Shown: positions 1 to 8,341, counted from the first letter of the stretch. The stretch is DNA of 64,000 nucleotides from Methylumidiphilus sp963753955 (GCA_963753955.1 CAVWEM010000024.1:113019-177018); one strand, 5' to 3'. Numbers and translations are program-made. The notes: generated by a model from the sequence alone, not told the origin.

Positions 1-816
1 AGGACTGGCGAAACCGTTCCGAGTTGTGGAACTCGAAGTAGTCCGCCAAACCCAGCAGCAACTCGGGCACACTGGTGTAGCCTTTCAGGTACACGTCCTC
101 GTACTTGACGCTGCGCCACAGGCGCTCCACAAAGATGTTGTCCAACGCCCGGCCCCTTCCGTCCATGCTGATGGCAATGCCTCGCCGCTTGAGTGCCCCG
201 GCGAACGCCACCGACGTGAACTGGCAACCCTGGTCGCTATTGAAGATTTCAGGGAGGCCATGGGTCTGCAAGGCCTGCTCCAGGCAATCGACGCAGAACC
301 CGCTGTCCAGCGTGTTCGATACCCGCCAAGCCAGCACCTTGCGCGAACACCAGTCGATGATTGCCACCAAGTACACAAACCCCCGCGCCAGCCGGACATA
401 GGTGATGTCGGTGCTCCAAACATGATTCGGCCGGTCAACAGCCAGGCCGCGCAGCAAGTAGGGATAGACCTTGTGTTGCGGGTGCGGGCGGCTGGTGTCC
501 GGCCCCGGCGCCATGCCCGCCAACCCCGGCACCCCCATCAGCCTTTGCACCCGCTTGCGGTTGACCCGATGGCCCACTTGTTCCAAATAGACCACCATCT
601 TGCGGCTGCCGTAGAATGGATGCCGCGTATATTCGGCATCAATCAAATCCAGCGGCGCCCGTTCCTCGGCGTCTGGACCCGCCGCCCTGCGGGGCGCGTA
701 GGCCGTGGAGCGGGCAACACCCGCAAGCCCGCATTGGCGGGCCAGGGCCAGCGGCCCGTCAGCGTCGACCCAATGCCTGCGGTCGGCCAGGGGCTGATCC
801 CGGACTTTTTTTCAGC
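1..816 (-). CDS. IS3 transposase OrfB (DDE integrase), partial
   Basis: This is the rve-type DDE catalytic subunit, expressed as an OrfAB fusion by -1 frameshifting at the A7 run. Catalytic motifs visible here are STDITY (first D) and NSDQGCQF (second D); the E motif FVERLWR is present towards the 3' end. The C-terminus lies outside the window and can be read from copy C. There is no independent strong start: the first ATG in frame (MIDAEYT) lies well inside the HTH_21-like region, so translation probably enters from orfA. Confidence 0.9.
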
Positions 817-1109
817 CAGTCCAACTCCATCTTCAACCGCCCGATCTCGGAATACAGCCGATCCTGGCTGGATGACGGGTCAACCGGCCTGATCCCGCGC
901 TTGACCTCGGACAGGCCCGCCGCCTGTTCTTGCAGCTCCCGCTTCCGTTGCCCAACCTGCGTGGGATGCACCCCGAACTCTTGGGCGATCTCATTGACCG
1001 TTTTGATGCCCCGGATCGCCTCAAGCGCGACCTTCGCCTTGAACTCGCCACTAAAAACCTTGCGCTTCTTCTCGCTCACCACAACCCCCGTTTTCCTGAA
1101 GGCCTCCAT
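759..1109 (-). CDS. IS3 transposase OrfA (helix-turn-helix)
   Basis: A 116-residue DNA-binding subunit starting MEAFRKTGVVV. A helix-turn-helix at about residues 30-60 (VNEIAQEFGVHPTQV) is followed by a short leucine-zipper-like segment (IGRLKMELDWLKK) used in OrfAB dimerisation in this family. The frameshift signal lies at the end of that segment. Relative to copies B and C it reads Q-R-K instead of Q-W-K in the HTH, a single-base difference. Confidence 0.9.
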   Translation of the reverse strand: MEAFRKTGVVVSEKKRKVFSGEFKAKVALEAIRGIKTVNEIAQEFGVHPTQVGQRKRELQEQAAGLSEVKRGIRPVDPSSSQDRLYSEIGRLKMELDWLKKSPGSAPGRPQALGRR

Positions 1110-1146
1110 CTTAAATGATTGTCCGAAAACTGGGGTCCACTATAAT

Positions 1147-1320
1147 GTCCTGGTGGCCATCGTCAAAAAACGCCACGGATCGGAAGCCTCACTCTACACA
1201 ATCCTACAAATTTTGAGCCTGACGCTTTTCGAGAAAACGCCTATGAATCAATTGCTTGCAAACACGGTCAACGAATCTGGAGAAACCGACATGCCTAACC
1301 AATCGGATTTATTCACATAA
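1147..1320 (+). pseudogene. C-terminal tail of an IS4-family transposase
   Basis: The open frame just after IS3 copy A ends in a peptide typical of the extreme C-terminus of IS4-family transposases: a VAIVKKRHGSEASLYTILQ segment, an ILSLTLFEKTP helix, and a short tail ending SDLFT with a TAA stop at 1318-1320. No catalytic domain remains; the 5' part is missing where IS3 copy A begins. Family assignment is by recognition of the tail only. Confidence 0.5.
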
Positions 1321-1399
1321 ATGTCCGGACACTAGTGATTTCACATTGGAAATACGCACCCTCCTTCAGACTCATGTGTCATTGGAAAAGGCTGTGGCT

Positions 1400-1922
1400 A
1401 CCATAGAACATGCGCCGCGTGTACTCGGCGTCCATCGTGTCAGCAACCCCAACTCCTCCGTGCTCGGCTTCGCGGCCTGGCAGGGCTGCGGTCAGGCCAA
1501 TGAGCAGGCGACGCCCGCCAGTTCGCATTGTGCTGGGCTAGTGGCAACAGTCCAGCCAGGTCGATCCCTGTCTTTGCTGTTGGCTGGGGTTGTCCTCGGA
1601 TTTTTTTCAGCTAGGCCAGCTTAATCTCCAAACACCAGATCTCGGGTAGATTTGCTCCGGACTGACGGACTGAGCCATTTCCCACTCCTTGGCCTCAAAT
1701 AGGCCGTACGCCTAAGTCTTGCACATCCTTCTTCCAAAATCCCACCTGCTATGAATGGCTTCCGAAGTGCCAAAGCTCTGGGTAATCTCGTTAACCGTCT
1801 TGATGCCCGGGTTCGCCTCCAGCGCAATTTTCGCCTTCGGCTTGAACTTATCGATGAACACCTGCGTTTCGACTTGCTGACAACAATTCCCGTTTTCTTG
1901 TCGGCTACAATCTAAAAAGACA
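1400..1922 (-). pseudogene. Decayed IS3-family element, left part
   Basis: The stretch mirrors IS3 copy A with many substitutions and indels: a GCGTGTACTCGGCGTCCATC segment matches the orfB start region, a TTTTTTTCAGC run matches the frameshift site, and 1780-1905 matches the orfA helix-turn-helix region. Reading frames are destroyed. The matching right end of this relic lies at about 5773-5797 (GTCCGAGAAGTTGGGTTCAC), so IS66 copy A landed inside it. This is an older, distinct insertion from the three near-identical IS3 copies. Confidence 0.7.
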
Positions 1923-2570
1923 GTAAGCAGTCAGCCAAACCACTGTTGAGGCTGCGTACCCTTCGGTGTTCCTTTCCTTGTTCTTCCCATCGCAGCGGCA
2001 ATAGTTCGTCGATCCGGCTGGCGGGCCAGGCCGGGAGCTTTTCCAGGGTGTCCTTGAGCCATGCCGCTGGGTCGAGGCCGTTGAGCCGGGCGGTGCCGAG
2101 CAGGGTCTGGATGGCGGCGGCGCGCTTGCCTGCCCGCTCCGAACCGGCAAACAACCAATTTTTCCTGCCGACAGCGATGGGGCGGATGGCGTTCTCCAAA
2201 ACGTTATCGTCGATGGGCAGGCGCCCGGTCCCGGCGTAGCGGGCCAGGGCTTCCCAACGTTTCAGGCCGTAGTCCATGGCCTTGGCGGCGCCGCTGCCAT
2301 TGGGCGCCTGGGCGCGGGTCTTCACCAGCCAGGCGTGGAACAGCTTGAGCCTTGGCCTCGCGTTTTTGGCGCGCAGCCGCTGGCGTTCCTCGACGGTTTT
2401 GTCTTTGGCCTTGGCCTCGATCCGGTAGAGCCTGCCGATGCGGCGCAGGGCGCGGGCGGCTATCGGGCTGCCGCTGGCCTTCGCCAAGTCAAAGAACTTG
2501 CGCCGGGCGTGGGCCCTGCAGCCGAGCTCGACGACGGTCTTGTCCTGGAACAGGGCCTTGTAGCCTGCGT

Positions 2571-2856
2571 ATCTATGGACTCCACCCGGTTTGCAAGGAA
2601 AAGATTGAATTTTTGCCCTTGGGGTAGATTGCGCGTATCTATTCGGCCTTTTGGTTGAGCGGTGGATCGCTCTGGCCCGGATGCAATGCGCGCGCCGGAA
2701 TCCTAATAGCCGCCCGGCCTTGAATGGCCACTACGCGGGACGGATTCACCCGGCGCCGGTCCGACCTGTGGGGCATCGTTCTTTCTTAACCTTCGCAACC
2801 TTCGTGTGTTCGTTGTGTTTTCCGAGAATCCCGATAATCGACGCCCGCTGCCGTTT
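2571..2856 (-). ncRNA. Candidate bridge-RNA region of the IS1111 element
   Basis: This 286-bp segment lies downstream of the transposase stop and has no credible ORF. In the IS1111 group the bridge RNA is encoded in the long 3' non-coding end, so the location fits. I inferred it from position only: I did not fold it or identify target- and donor-binding loops. The neighbouring IS66 sequence gives the target site for testing loop complementarity. Confidence 0.35.
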
Positions 2857-3888
2857 TCAGGCGGCCCCGTGGCTTGGCTGGTAGTCCCGTCCGTGTGCCA
2901 GCATCGCCCAGGCGATCCGTGCCAGTTTGTTGGCCAAGGCCGTGGCGGCGACGTTGAAGCCCCGCCGTTCCGCGAGCCCGAGCGCCCAACGCAGGATCCG
3001 ATCCTCCTTGCCGTCGGCGCAGCGCAGGGCGCTGCGCGCGCCGTGGATCAACAAGGTCCGCAGGTAGCGGTCGCCGCGCTTGGTGATGCCAAGCAACCGC
3101 TGTTTGCCGCCGCTGCTGTGTTCGCGTGGCACCAGACCGAGATTGGCCGATAAGTCTCGGCCTTGCTTGAAGTCTTTGGGGTCTGCCACCGTCGCCAGGA
3201 TCGCCGTCGCGGTGATGATCCCGATCCCCGGCACCGCCAGGAGCCGTTTCGACGCCTCGTTGGCCCGGGCGGCCCCGGCCAGGCGGCGCTCATAGGCTTG
3301 CAGCCGGGTCTCTTTGTCGTCCAGTTGCGCGACCAGGTCACGGAAGGTTTCCAAGGCCATCGCTGAAAGGCCGTTGTCACAGTCGGCCAGCCACAGCGCC
3401 AGGCCTGACCGGAACTTGGCCACGCCCAAGGGGAAGACCTCGCCGTACTCGTGGGCGAACGCGCGGATCCGGCAGACCATGGCCGTTTTCTCCTCCACCA
3501 AGGCCTGCCGGGCCCGGTGCAACATCTGCAAGTCCTGCTGGGCTTCCGTGTTGACGGCGACGTACTTCGTGGCTGCGCGCGAGCGGGCCTCGGCGATGGC
3601 GGCGGCATCGTTGGCGTCGTTCTTGTTGCCGGTCACATAGGCCCGGGTGTGCTGGGCGGCAATCAACTTCACGTCATGCCCCATGCCCAGCATCTGCCGC
3701 GCCCAGTAATGCGACCCCGAGCAGGCTTCGATGCCCACCGGCGTCGGCGGCAGGTTGGCGAAGAACGCCAGCACCTCGTCACGCGCCAAGGTTTTCTTCC
3801 ATACCGGCTTGCCGCGCTCGTCACGGCCCATGGCGACAAACACATTCTTGGCAATGTCCAGACCGATCACGCTTGCTGTAGTATTCAT
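2857..3888 (-). CDS. IS110-family transposase (DEDD, bridge-RNA guided)
   Basis: A 343-residue recombinase of the usual IS110 length. The N-terminal RuvC-like DEDD domain shows VIGLDIAKNVF (catalytic D11), the acidic IEACSGSHYWARQ and NKNDANDAAAIAEA. The C-terminal Tnp_20 domain has the helix-hairpin-helix-like LLAVPGIGIITA and the serine-containing LVPREHSSGGKQRL. The frame is intact and begins at ATG 3888 with no interruptions, so the enzyme may be active. IS110 enzymes recombine DNA using an element-encoded bridge RNA. Confidence 0.93.
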   Translation of the reverse strand: MNTTASVIGLDIAKNVFVAMGRDERGKPVWKKTLARDEVLAFFANLPPTPVGIEACSGSHYWARQMLGMGHDVKLIAAQHTRAYVTGNKNDANDAAAIAEARSRAATKYVAVNTEAQQDLQMLHRARQALVEEKTAMVCRIRAFAHEYGEVFPLGVAKFRSGLALWLADCDNGLSAMALETFRDLVAQLDDKETRLQAYERRLAGAARANEASKRLLAVPGIGIITATAILATVADPKDFKQGRDLSANLGLVPREHSSGGKQRLLGITKRGDRYLRTLLIHGARSALRCADGKEDRILRWALGLAERRGFNVAATALANKLARIAWAMLAHGRDYQPSHGAA

Positions 3889-5054
3889 CTCGGACTCCCC
3901 CGCTCAGTGGTTTGCCTGCCGGACCGCCCGCCAGGCTTGGCGCACATTGTGACGCCGTTCAATGGGTGGGTGGAGTCCATTGCATTAGCCGTCGACCATG
4001 AGATGGCCGTGCCAGCCTTCGAGGAACGAGGCGGCGTGCTTGCCTGCGCGGCTGGCCTGGTAGTCGAAGACGACGATGGGCGGACCCTGGCCGAGGCCGT
4101 TGCTGCGGCAGGCCCAGAGATGCGCCTTCTTGGTCTTGCCGCTGCCGGGGTCGAGCTGCTGCACGGGGGTCTCGTCGGCATGCGGCACGCTTTCCTGCAA
4201 AAGGCGCCAGGCCAGCCGGCCGGCGAGGGGCTGCAAGGCCACGCCGATCCGCCCGACCCAGTCGGCCAGCGTCGGCAGTGCCAGCGTGACGCCCTGCCGG
4301 GCGGCGATCTGCGCCAGCCGGTACAACGGCAAGTGGTCGGCGAATTTGGAAATAATGACCCAGACCAACAGGCCGGCCGCGGCCATGCCGCCGTCGATGA
4401 CGGCGGGCGGCACCGGCGCGGCGGTCACCGTTTCGCAGTGTTTGCAGGCGTATCGGGGGCGGATGTGGCGGTGCACGGTGAACTTGGCGGGCTCGACGTC
4501 GATCTGCTCGCTGACATCCTCGCCGATTTTGACCGGCTCGCCGCCGCACTGGCCGCAGGTGCAGGACTCGGGTTCGTGGCGGTGTTCGACGCGCGGCAGG
4601 TGGGCGGGCAACGGCTGCCTCCCGGCGCGGGCGCGGGGCTTGCGGGGGGCGGCGGCTTGAGCGCGCGTCCGGCCTCCTCCAGCTCCGCCTCGATGGCGGA
4701 CAGGTCTGCCGCCACCGTCTCCCCGAACAGTTCGCGCTGCCCGGCGGCGGCCAGCGCCTCGCTCCTCTGGCCGAAGCGCATGCGCTTGTGGCGGGCGAGT
4801 TCGGGGGTCAGGGCTTGGATTTTGAGGTTCGCCGCGTTCAGCACCGCGTCTTTGTGGGCGATGGTCTGGCGCGCGGCGGCCAGTTCGCCGACGAGTTTTT
4901 CGATGTCTTCCGGGGACAGGGACGCCGCGCCCGAAGTGGCTGGAATGGCGTAAGGAAGGATCGGTCCGGCCTTGGAATCCATGGCGGCATTATACCGTTG
5001 AAACCAGCCGGAAGCCTTGCCTTGCAAGGGTTTGGAGGGTTTTTGGCGCGGCTT

Positions 5055-5399
5055 TCAAAGCCTCGCGCCAGTCGGCAAGGCTGCCTCCAGGCGCTGCCAG
5101 TCACCCCCCGAAACCAGCCACTCCCACTGCGCCGGGGCCAGGTTGAAGAACGCGTCGCCAGGCCCGGGCCAAGTGAAATGCCCCCTGTGCAGCCGCCGCT
5201 GGCACAGCCACACCCCGTTGCCGTCCCAAGCCAGGGCTTTCAGGCGGTTGCCGCGTTTGCTCGTGAACAAATAGGCGCTGCCGTCGAAAGGGTCCGCGCC
5301 CAAGGCCTGGAGCTTCAAGGACAGCCCGTCCGCGCCCAGCCGCATGTCCACCGGCGCCGCCGCCGCCAGGATCCGGCCCGGCGGGACCAACCCAGGCAC
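5055..5399 (-). CDS. IS66 accessory protein TnpB
   Basis: About 114 residues, the usual TnpB length, using a GTG start that overlaps the end of tnpA in another frame. Hallmark sequences are VDMRLGADGL, DPFDGSAYLFTSKRGNRLK and LAWDGNGVWLCQRRL. TnpB is needed for transposition of IS66-type elements; its biochemical role is unresolved. The same protein is encoded in copy B (57365-57709). Confidence 0.85.
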   Translation of the reverse strand: MPGLVPPGRILAAAAPVDMRLGADGLSLKLQALGADPFDGSAYLFTSKRGNRLKALAWDGNGVWLCQRRLHRGHFTWPGPGDAFFNLAPAQWEWLVSGGDWQRLEAALPTGARL

Positions 5400-5689
5400 C
5401 GCAGCAGCTCCGCCACCCAACGCGGCTCCGCCGAGGCGGGCAGTCCCAGCCGGTGCCCCGAGGCCGTCCGCAACACCAAGGACTCGGCGGCGGGTGGCCC
5501 GGCGGGCACGATCTTCACCGGCACCAAAGCGGGTGGCGCCGGCGGGGGTGGCGTAGAGGACCGATGCTCCGGCAGCCGGGCCGAAAAGCTGGATATGCCC
5601 AGGCCATGCGGACGGCAGTAAGCCGCCTGCGAAAGTCCGCTGGCCTGCCAGGCCTCGATGTGATGGTTCCAGTTGATCCGCGATGCCAT
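5315..5689 (-). CDS. IS66 accessory protein TnpA (HTH)
   Basis: First gene of the IS66 operon, 124 residues. An N-terminal helix-turn-helix (HHIEAWQASGLSQAAYCRPH) is followed by a proline-rich middle (TPPPPAPPALVPV) and a short domain (SGHRLGLPASAEPRWVAELL). The start ATG is preceded by a GGAGGG ribosome-binding sequence. The tail after residue 100 is read in a frame shared with tnpB. Confidence 0.8.
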   Translation of the reverse strand: MASRINWNHHIEAWQASGLSQAAYCRPHGLGISSFSARLPEHRSSTPPPPAPPALVPVKIVPAGPPAAESLVLRTASGHRLGLPASAEPRWVAELLRCLGWSRRAGSWRRRRRWTCGWARTGCP

Positions 5690-5772
5690 CGCTTACCCTC
5701 CGCAAAAATGCAGACAATGGCGGTTTGGGAAACCGATTCACAGATGGGGCGGCTGACTGCTTAGAAAAGACA

Positions 5773-5867
5773 GTCCGAGAAGTTGGGTTCACTATACTTT
5801 CCCGCGTTTAGACAGTGGATAATGCCTAGTTCAGGAAAAAGAGTGACCAAGCAGCATACACAAGGTT
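5773..5867. other. Right end of decayed IS3 relic and short gene-free DNA
   Basis: Bases 5773-5797 match the orfA-side end of the IS3 elements with substitutions (GTCCGAGAAGTTGGGTTCAC), completing the relic that starts near 1400. From about 5800 to 5867 I see no ORF or RNA gene. Confidence 0.6.
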
Positions 5868-5904
5868 AACCATGCGTCAACCGATGGTCAACGGAAGACC
5901 AACG
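5868..5904 (+). repeat. 11-bp phased repeat array 1 (4 units)
   Basis: The tetranucleotide AACC or AACG recurs exactly every 11 bp at 5868, 5879, 5890 and 5901, usually preceded by GTC or ACC (for example GCGTCAACCGA). It is followed about 35 bp later by a block (AGCATTTTAGAGAAG then AAAAATGGCG at 5951) that recurs after arrays 2 and 3. The 11-bp spacing places sites on one face of the helix, like iterons or centromere sites bound by a protein. Confidence 0.75.
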
Positions 5905-6143
5905 GTAATCATATCATCAAGTTAGCCAACAGCATTTTAGAGAAGTGAAAAATGGCGGGGGTCAAAGTTCGGAATCCGTTTGAGCGGCTTAGACTTCCAC
6001 GCCGTCATTACTTTTCCTTTCGCTTGATTCGTCGAGCGTAAACGGAAACAGTCGCTACTTCATTGTTCTCTGTGAGCGTGGTGACGCCGATGTTTAGCGA
6101 GGATTGCTGTTTGACGATCCATGAAGTCAGATAGCTGAAGGTT

Positions 6144-6202
6144 GACCGCAGATAAACCAATAGTAAACCGAAAGCTAACGGTTAGTCAACCGAAGACCGA
6201 CT
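6144..6202 (+). repeat. 11-bp phased repeat array 2 (6 units)
   Basis: Six RACY-type units occur at exactly 11-bp steps: 6144 GACC, 6155 AACC, 6166 AACC, 6177 AACG, 6188 AACC, 6199 GACT. This is the most regular of the four arrays. The downstream block at 6226-6270 (AGCACAGCGTTTAGAAGAAG, then AAAAATGGCGCGGTCGAAAA) aligns with those following arrays 1 and 3, so the true repeat unit is about 250-300 bp long. Confidence 0.8.
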
Positions 6203-6362
6203 GTTAACATATCACGCTATGCTGCAAGCACAGCGTTTAGAAGAAGATCCGTAAAAATGGCGCGGTCGAAAATTCAGAACCCGTTCTAGCTAGAGGCAGG
6301 CATGATGGTTATGCCAGTTTTGTAAGCGCTTACGGGGGTGTGTGGGGGTGCCGTTTAACATA

Positions 6363-6504
6363 AGACTTGTTCCCGATGCTATATCATTTAAAATCACTAA
6401 CATAGATAAATTTTTTGCAAAAATTCTGGGGAAAAAGTATTTGCCAGTATTAAAGAATGAGTCTATCTATTTGATTTATATTAAAAGTCATCGGGAACAA
6501 GTCT
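6363..6504. mobile_element. MITE-1: 142-bp non-autonomous relative of the IS5-family element
   Basis: The ends are perfect inverted repeats AGACTTGTTCCCGATG, sharing AGACTTGTTCCCG with the left end of the IS5-family copies at 15197, 34476 and 60255. A 3-bp direct repeat ATA flanks it (6360-6362, 6505-6507), the same duplication size as those copies. The interior is AT-rich, carries no ORF and does not resemble the transposase. It probably moves using the IS5-family transposase in trans. Confidence 0.85.
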
Positions 6505-6512
6505 ATAGTGTT

Positions 6513-6602
6513 TAGGACTTACGCAGACCCACCATATGTTGTGCATCAATCACATGAAAAACTCTACGGATTGTGGTTTTAAGCCCGTTTTCGTAAGTCC
6601 TA
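6513..6602. mobile_element. MITE-2: 90-bp non-autonomous relative of the IS701-like element
   Basis: Both ends read TAGGACTTACG as inverted repeats; the left end, TAGGACTTACGCA, matches the transposase-3' end of the IS701-like copies at 51258, 53261 and 63224. A 4-bp direct repeat TGTT flanks it (6509-6512, 6603-6606). There is no coding capacity. It lies only eight bases from MITE-1, between phased arrays 2 and 3. Confidence 0.8.
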
Positions 6603-6624
6603 TGTTAATAGTGATATGAAGGAT

Positions 6625-6701
6625 AACCGGTGGTTAACGGTTATCTGAATGGCAACCATGTGTCATCCGTTTGTCAATGGTTAGCTAACGGTTGACCGAC
6701 C
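6625..6701 (+). repeat. 11-bp phased repeat array 3 (2 + 5 units)
   Basis: Units occur at 6625 AACC and 6636 AACG, then after an 18-bp step at 6654 AACC, 6665 ATCC, 6676 AATG, 6687 AACG and 6698 GACC, again with exact 11-bp spacing. The downstream block (CCAAGCACAGCATGAAGAAG at about 6723) matches the one after array 2. The spacing from array 2 is about 480 bp, or about 245 bp if the two MITEs are removed. Confidence 0.75.
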
Positions 6702-6920
6702 ATCAACATCTATCGCTATTCTCCAAGCACAGCATGAAGAAGTATGGAATGGCTTGGCCGGAAATTCTGAGTTAGCTCGCGAGGTTTAGGCACATTTCAT
6801 CTTTTTTTCTTTCGTTCGATTAATCCAGTGTAACCTCAACAAGCGATAGCTTAATAGTAGCCGGCGGGCGCGGTGAAGTTGCTGTCAGGAACGTGGACAG
6901 CTAACGATGTTTAATGTATT

Positions 6921-6957
6921 AACCGTGCGTTTCCGGATAGCCAACGGTTAACCAACG
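6921..6957 (+). repeat. 11-bp phased repeat array 4 (degenerate)
   Basis: Units occupy the 11-bp grid at 6921 AACC, 6943 AACG and 6954 AACG; the slot at 6932 is degenerate. It follows array 3 by 296 bp, similar to the 276 bp between arrays 1 and 2. No downstream conserved block is evident. Confidence 0.6.
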
Positions 6958-6959
6958 GT

Positions 6960-7529
6960 TTTGTATGTCCGTTATGTAGCAGGCAATATCTTGAAAAAAG
7001 AGGATGATGTTCTTATCGGAAAAGGATCGCTTATTGCTGCCTGTCTTATGTCGAGCCGGTACGCTTTTGAAGTGCTTCCGCTATAGCAGTGTAACGCTGC
7101 TCGTTGTCGCATCCAGATAGATGGATGCGGCGTACAGGCTGGCATGTCCGTATGGCTTGCCGATGGAAGGTCCAAGAGACAGTGCCATGCGGAAACGTTT
7201 TCACGGCGGAGGCAGAAGGGCAGGGCGGATGAGCATTCCGGCCACGCGGTCTGCGTGGTTGGGCAATTTTTGGACAACGGCCTCTGGCTAACGGTCTGCG
7301 GGGCTTTTTCGCGGTTTTTCAAGCAGTTTTCCACCGCAATTGTGGATAAGTCGCGGCTTGCGGCTTGGCCAGGATGCGGGCGGACATGCGCGGCCGACCA
7401 GGCGTCTTCCCGTAAGTGCCGGGGCCAGGCATGGGGCGTTGCCTGTTATTGTCCTGCGGATAACAACTTTTTATCAGCCCGGACTGATAAAAACCGGCAG
7501 AAGATGCCATTGGTCAGTCGCAGCTAGGA
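6960..7529. other. Gene-poor stretch with possible recombinase remnant
   Basis: No intact gene is convincing here. On the minus strand around 7070-7160 a broken frame reads GHASLYAASIYLD, and a second frame DNEQRYTAIAEALQKR, reminiscent of the C-terminal end of a tyrosine recombinase. This is weak and would need a profile search. A perfect DnaA-box-like TGTGGATAA lies at about 7343. The hairpin-like TTTTTATCAGCCCGGACTGA at about 7469 is followed by GATAAAAA. Confidence 0.3.
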
Positions 7530-8142
7530 TGACAACAATCAGATCGGCGTGTCCGGCATGGTGGCGGTTCTGGCCGGCGGTGACGCGTTTATTGTGGCCG
7601 TTGGACGTCCCAAAGACAAAGGAGTGGCGAAGAAGGCAACCGTTGACAAGATGCAAAAACACCCTGCCGTCCTTGGCTATGCCCGTTGCCTGCGCAGCCG
7701 GTTCCCGTCGTGGCGGTAACACCGGCCCAGCCTCCACCTATAGCTACCAAGCCGCCAACGCGTGTGCCTGCGACACCCGCCTCGACAGCCAAGCCTCCCC
7801 TAGATTTGGAAAGACCGGAAGATGATCGGCGGGGTTCTTATCAGCGAGCAGGGCGGCAACAAAGCCGTGGCCGTTCAGGCGGAAAGGGATGACGACAAGG
7901 CCGACGGCGGTTCATCGGGCGAGCGGAGTTAATTGGCGGCCAAGCTTGAACCGACGATCACCGAAGACGCTGCCGCCTCCCTGTTGCCGAATCGGAACTT
8001 CATCATCGCCAAAGGCACAATCTTGGACTGCGCCCTGGAAACCGCGCTCAGTACGACGGTGCCGACCCTGATCCGCTGCCGCCTGACGAGCGACGTTTAT
8101 TCCAACACACGGTTCCGAATCGGGTACTCAATGTTGTCCTAG
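7530..8142 (+). pseudogene. VirB10/TrbI type IV secretion protein, decayed fragment
   Basis: VirB10 spans both membranes in conjugative type IV secretion systems. Three pieces in different frames are in the right order: a hydrophobic N-terminal segment near 7545-7610 (SGMVAVLAGGDAFIVAV), a proline-rich linker at 7686-7800 (PVPVVAVTPAQPPPIATKPP), and the start of the conserved periplasmic core at 7960-8105 (LPNRNFIIAKGTILDCALET, then STTVPTLIRCRLTSDVYS). After SDVYS the family sequence (normally DNG and a basic beta strand) is lost. Several frameshifts make the gene non-functional. No other vir/trb genes are adjacent. Confidence 0.65.
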
Positions 8143-8341
8143 GCGCTGGGCATTCCTGCCAGCATGTCGAATTTGTGTGGTGGTTTTGGCAACGATGAAT
8201 TCTTCCAGGCGACTGCTTAACCGACTTGGGGCAAATGGGCCGTACCTTCGTGAAGTTGGCGGTGTGCTGGGCAAGGTTCTCGGTTGGGCTGGACTAAGCT
8301 TGAACGAATGCCATACCTACGAAGAGGGGACAGGATTGCTG

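Larger units (their letters stand above)
1..1144 (-). mobile_element. IS3-family element, copy A (cut by window edge)
   Basis: Nearly identical to the complete copy at 61547-62884, with a constant offset of about 61740 bases. Only the orfA-side end lies in the window; the rest continues past base 1. The terminal end reads TATAGTGGACCCC on the minus strand, the same end as the other two copies. It carries orfA and orfB with an A7 run at the junction (about 808-814), typical of programmed -1 frameshifting in IS3 elements. Confidence 0.93.
2571..3984 (-). mobile_element. IS110-family element, IS1111 group, inside IS66 tnpC
   Basis: Joining 2570 to about 3985 restores the IS66 TnpC sequence (LMVDG-YAGYKALF). 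Subterminal inverted repeats ATGGACTCCACCC are visible near both ends (2573 onwards and 3970-3982), as in the IS1111 group. Non-coding DNA is short upstream of the transposase (about 95 bp) and long downstream (about 286 bp). The exact ends are uncertain by a few bases, because IS110 elements make no long target duplication. Confidence 0.85.
1912..4982 (-). pseudogene. IS66 TnpC transposase, interrupted
   Basis: TnpC is the DDE transposase of IS66 elements. It starts with MDSKAGPILPY at 4982. A zinc-binding-like CTCGQCGG motif is followed by the IS66 core (PHADETPVQQLDPGSGKTKK, first catalytic D), up to the insertion point after HGHLMVDG. After the IS1111 insertion it resumes with YAGYKALFQDK and runs to the C-terminal part (LPIDDNVLENAIRP). 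Two defects are visible: a frameshift near the C6 run around 4650, and the IS1111 insertion. The last codons read through the terminal inverted repeat, so the stop is supplied by flanking DNA at 1912. Confidence 0.85.
1923..5764 (-). mobile_element. IS66-family element, copy A, interrupted by IS1111
   Basis: Ends are GTAAGCAGTCAGCC (left) and its near-inverse at the right end. It is flanked by an 8-bp direct repeat AAAAGACA (1915-1922 and 5765-5772), the expected IS66 target duplication. It carries tnpA, tnpB and tnpC on the minus strand. tnpC is broken by an IS110/IS1111 insertion (2571-3984) and by a frameshift at a C6 run that is shared with copy B. Confidence 0.92.

Noticed and set aside
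26..892. Long plus-strand ORF of 288 codons (also at 61766)
   Set aside because: Antisense shadow of IS3 orfB, which shows the DDE motifs on the minus strand.
3451..4953. 500-codon plus-strand ORF
   Set aside because: Shadow of IS110 and IS66 transposases in GC-rich DNA; no domain recognised.
5868..6957. CRISPR array
   Set aside because: The repeats are 4-6 bp conserved in an 11-bp grid, far too short and without spacers.
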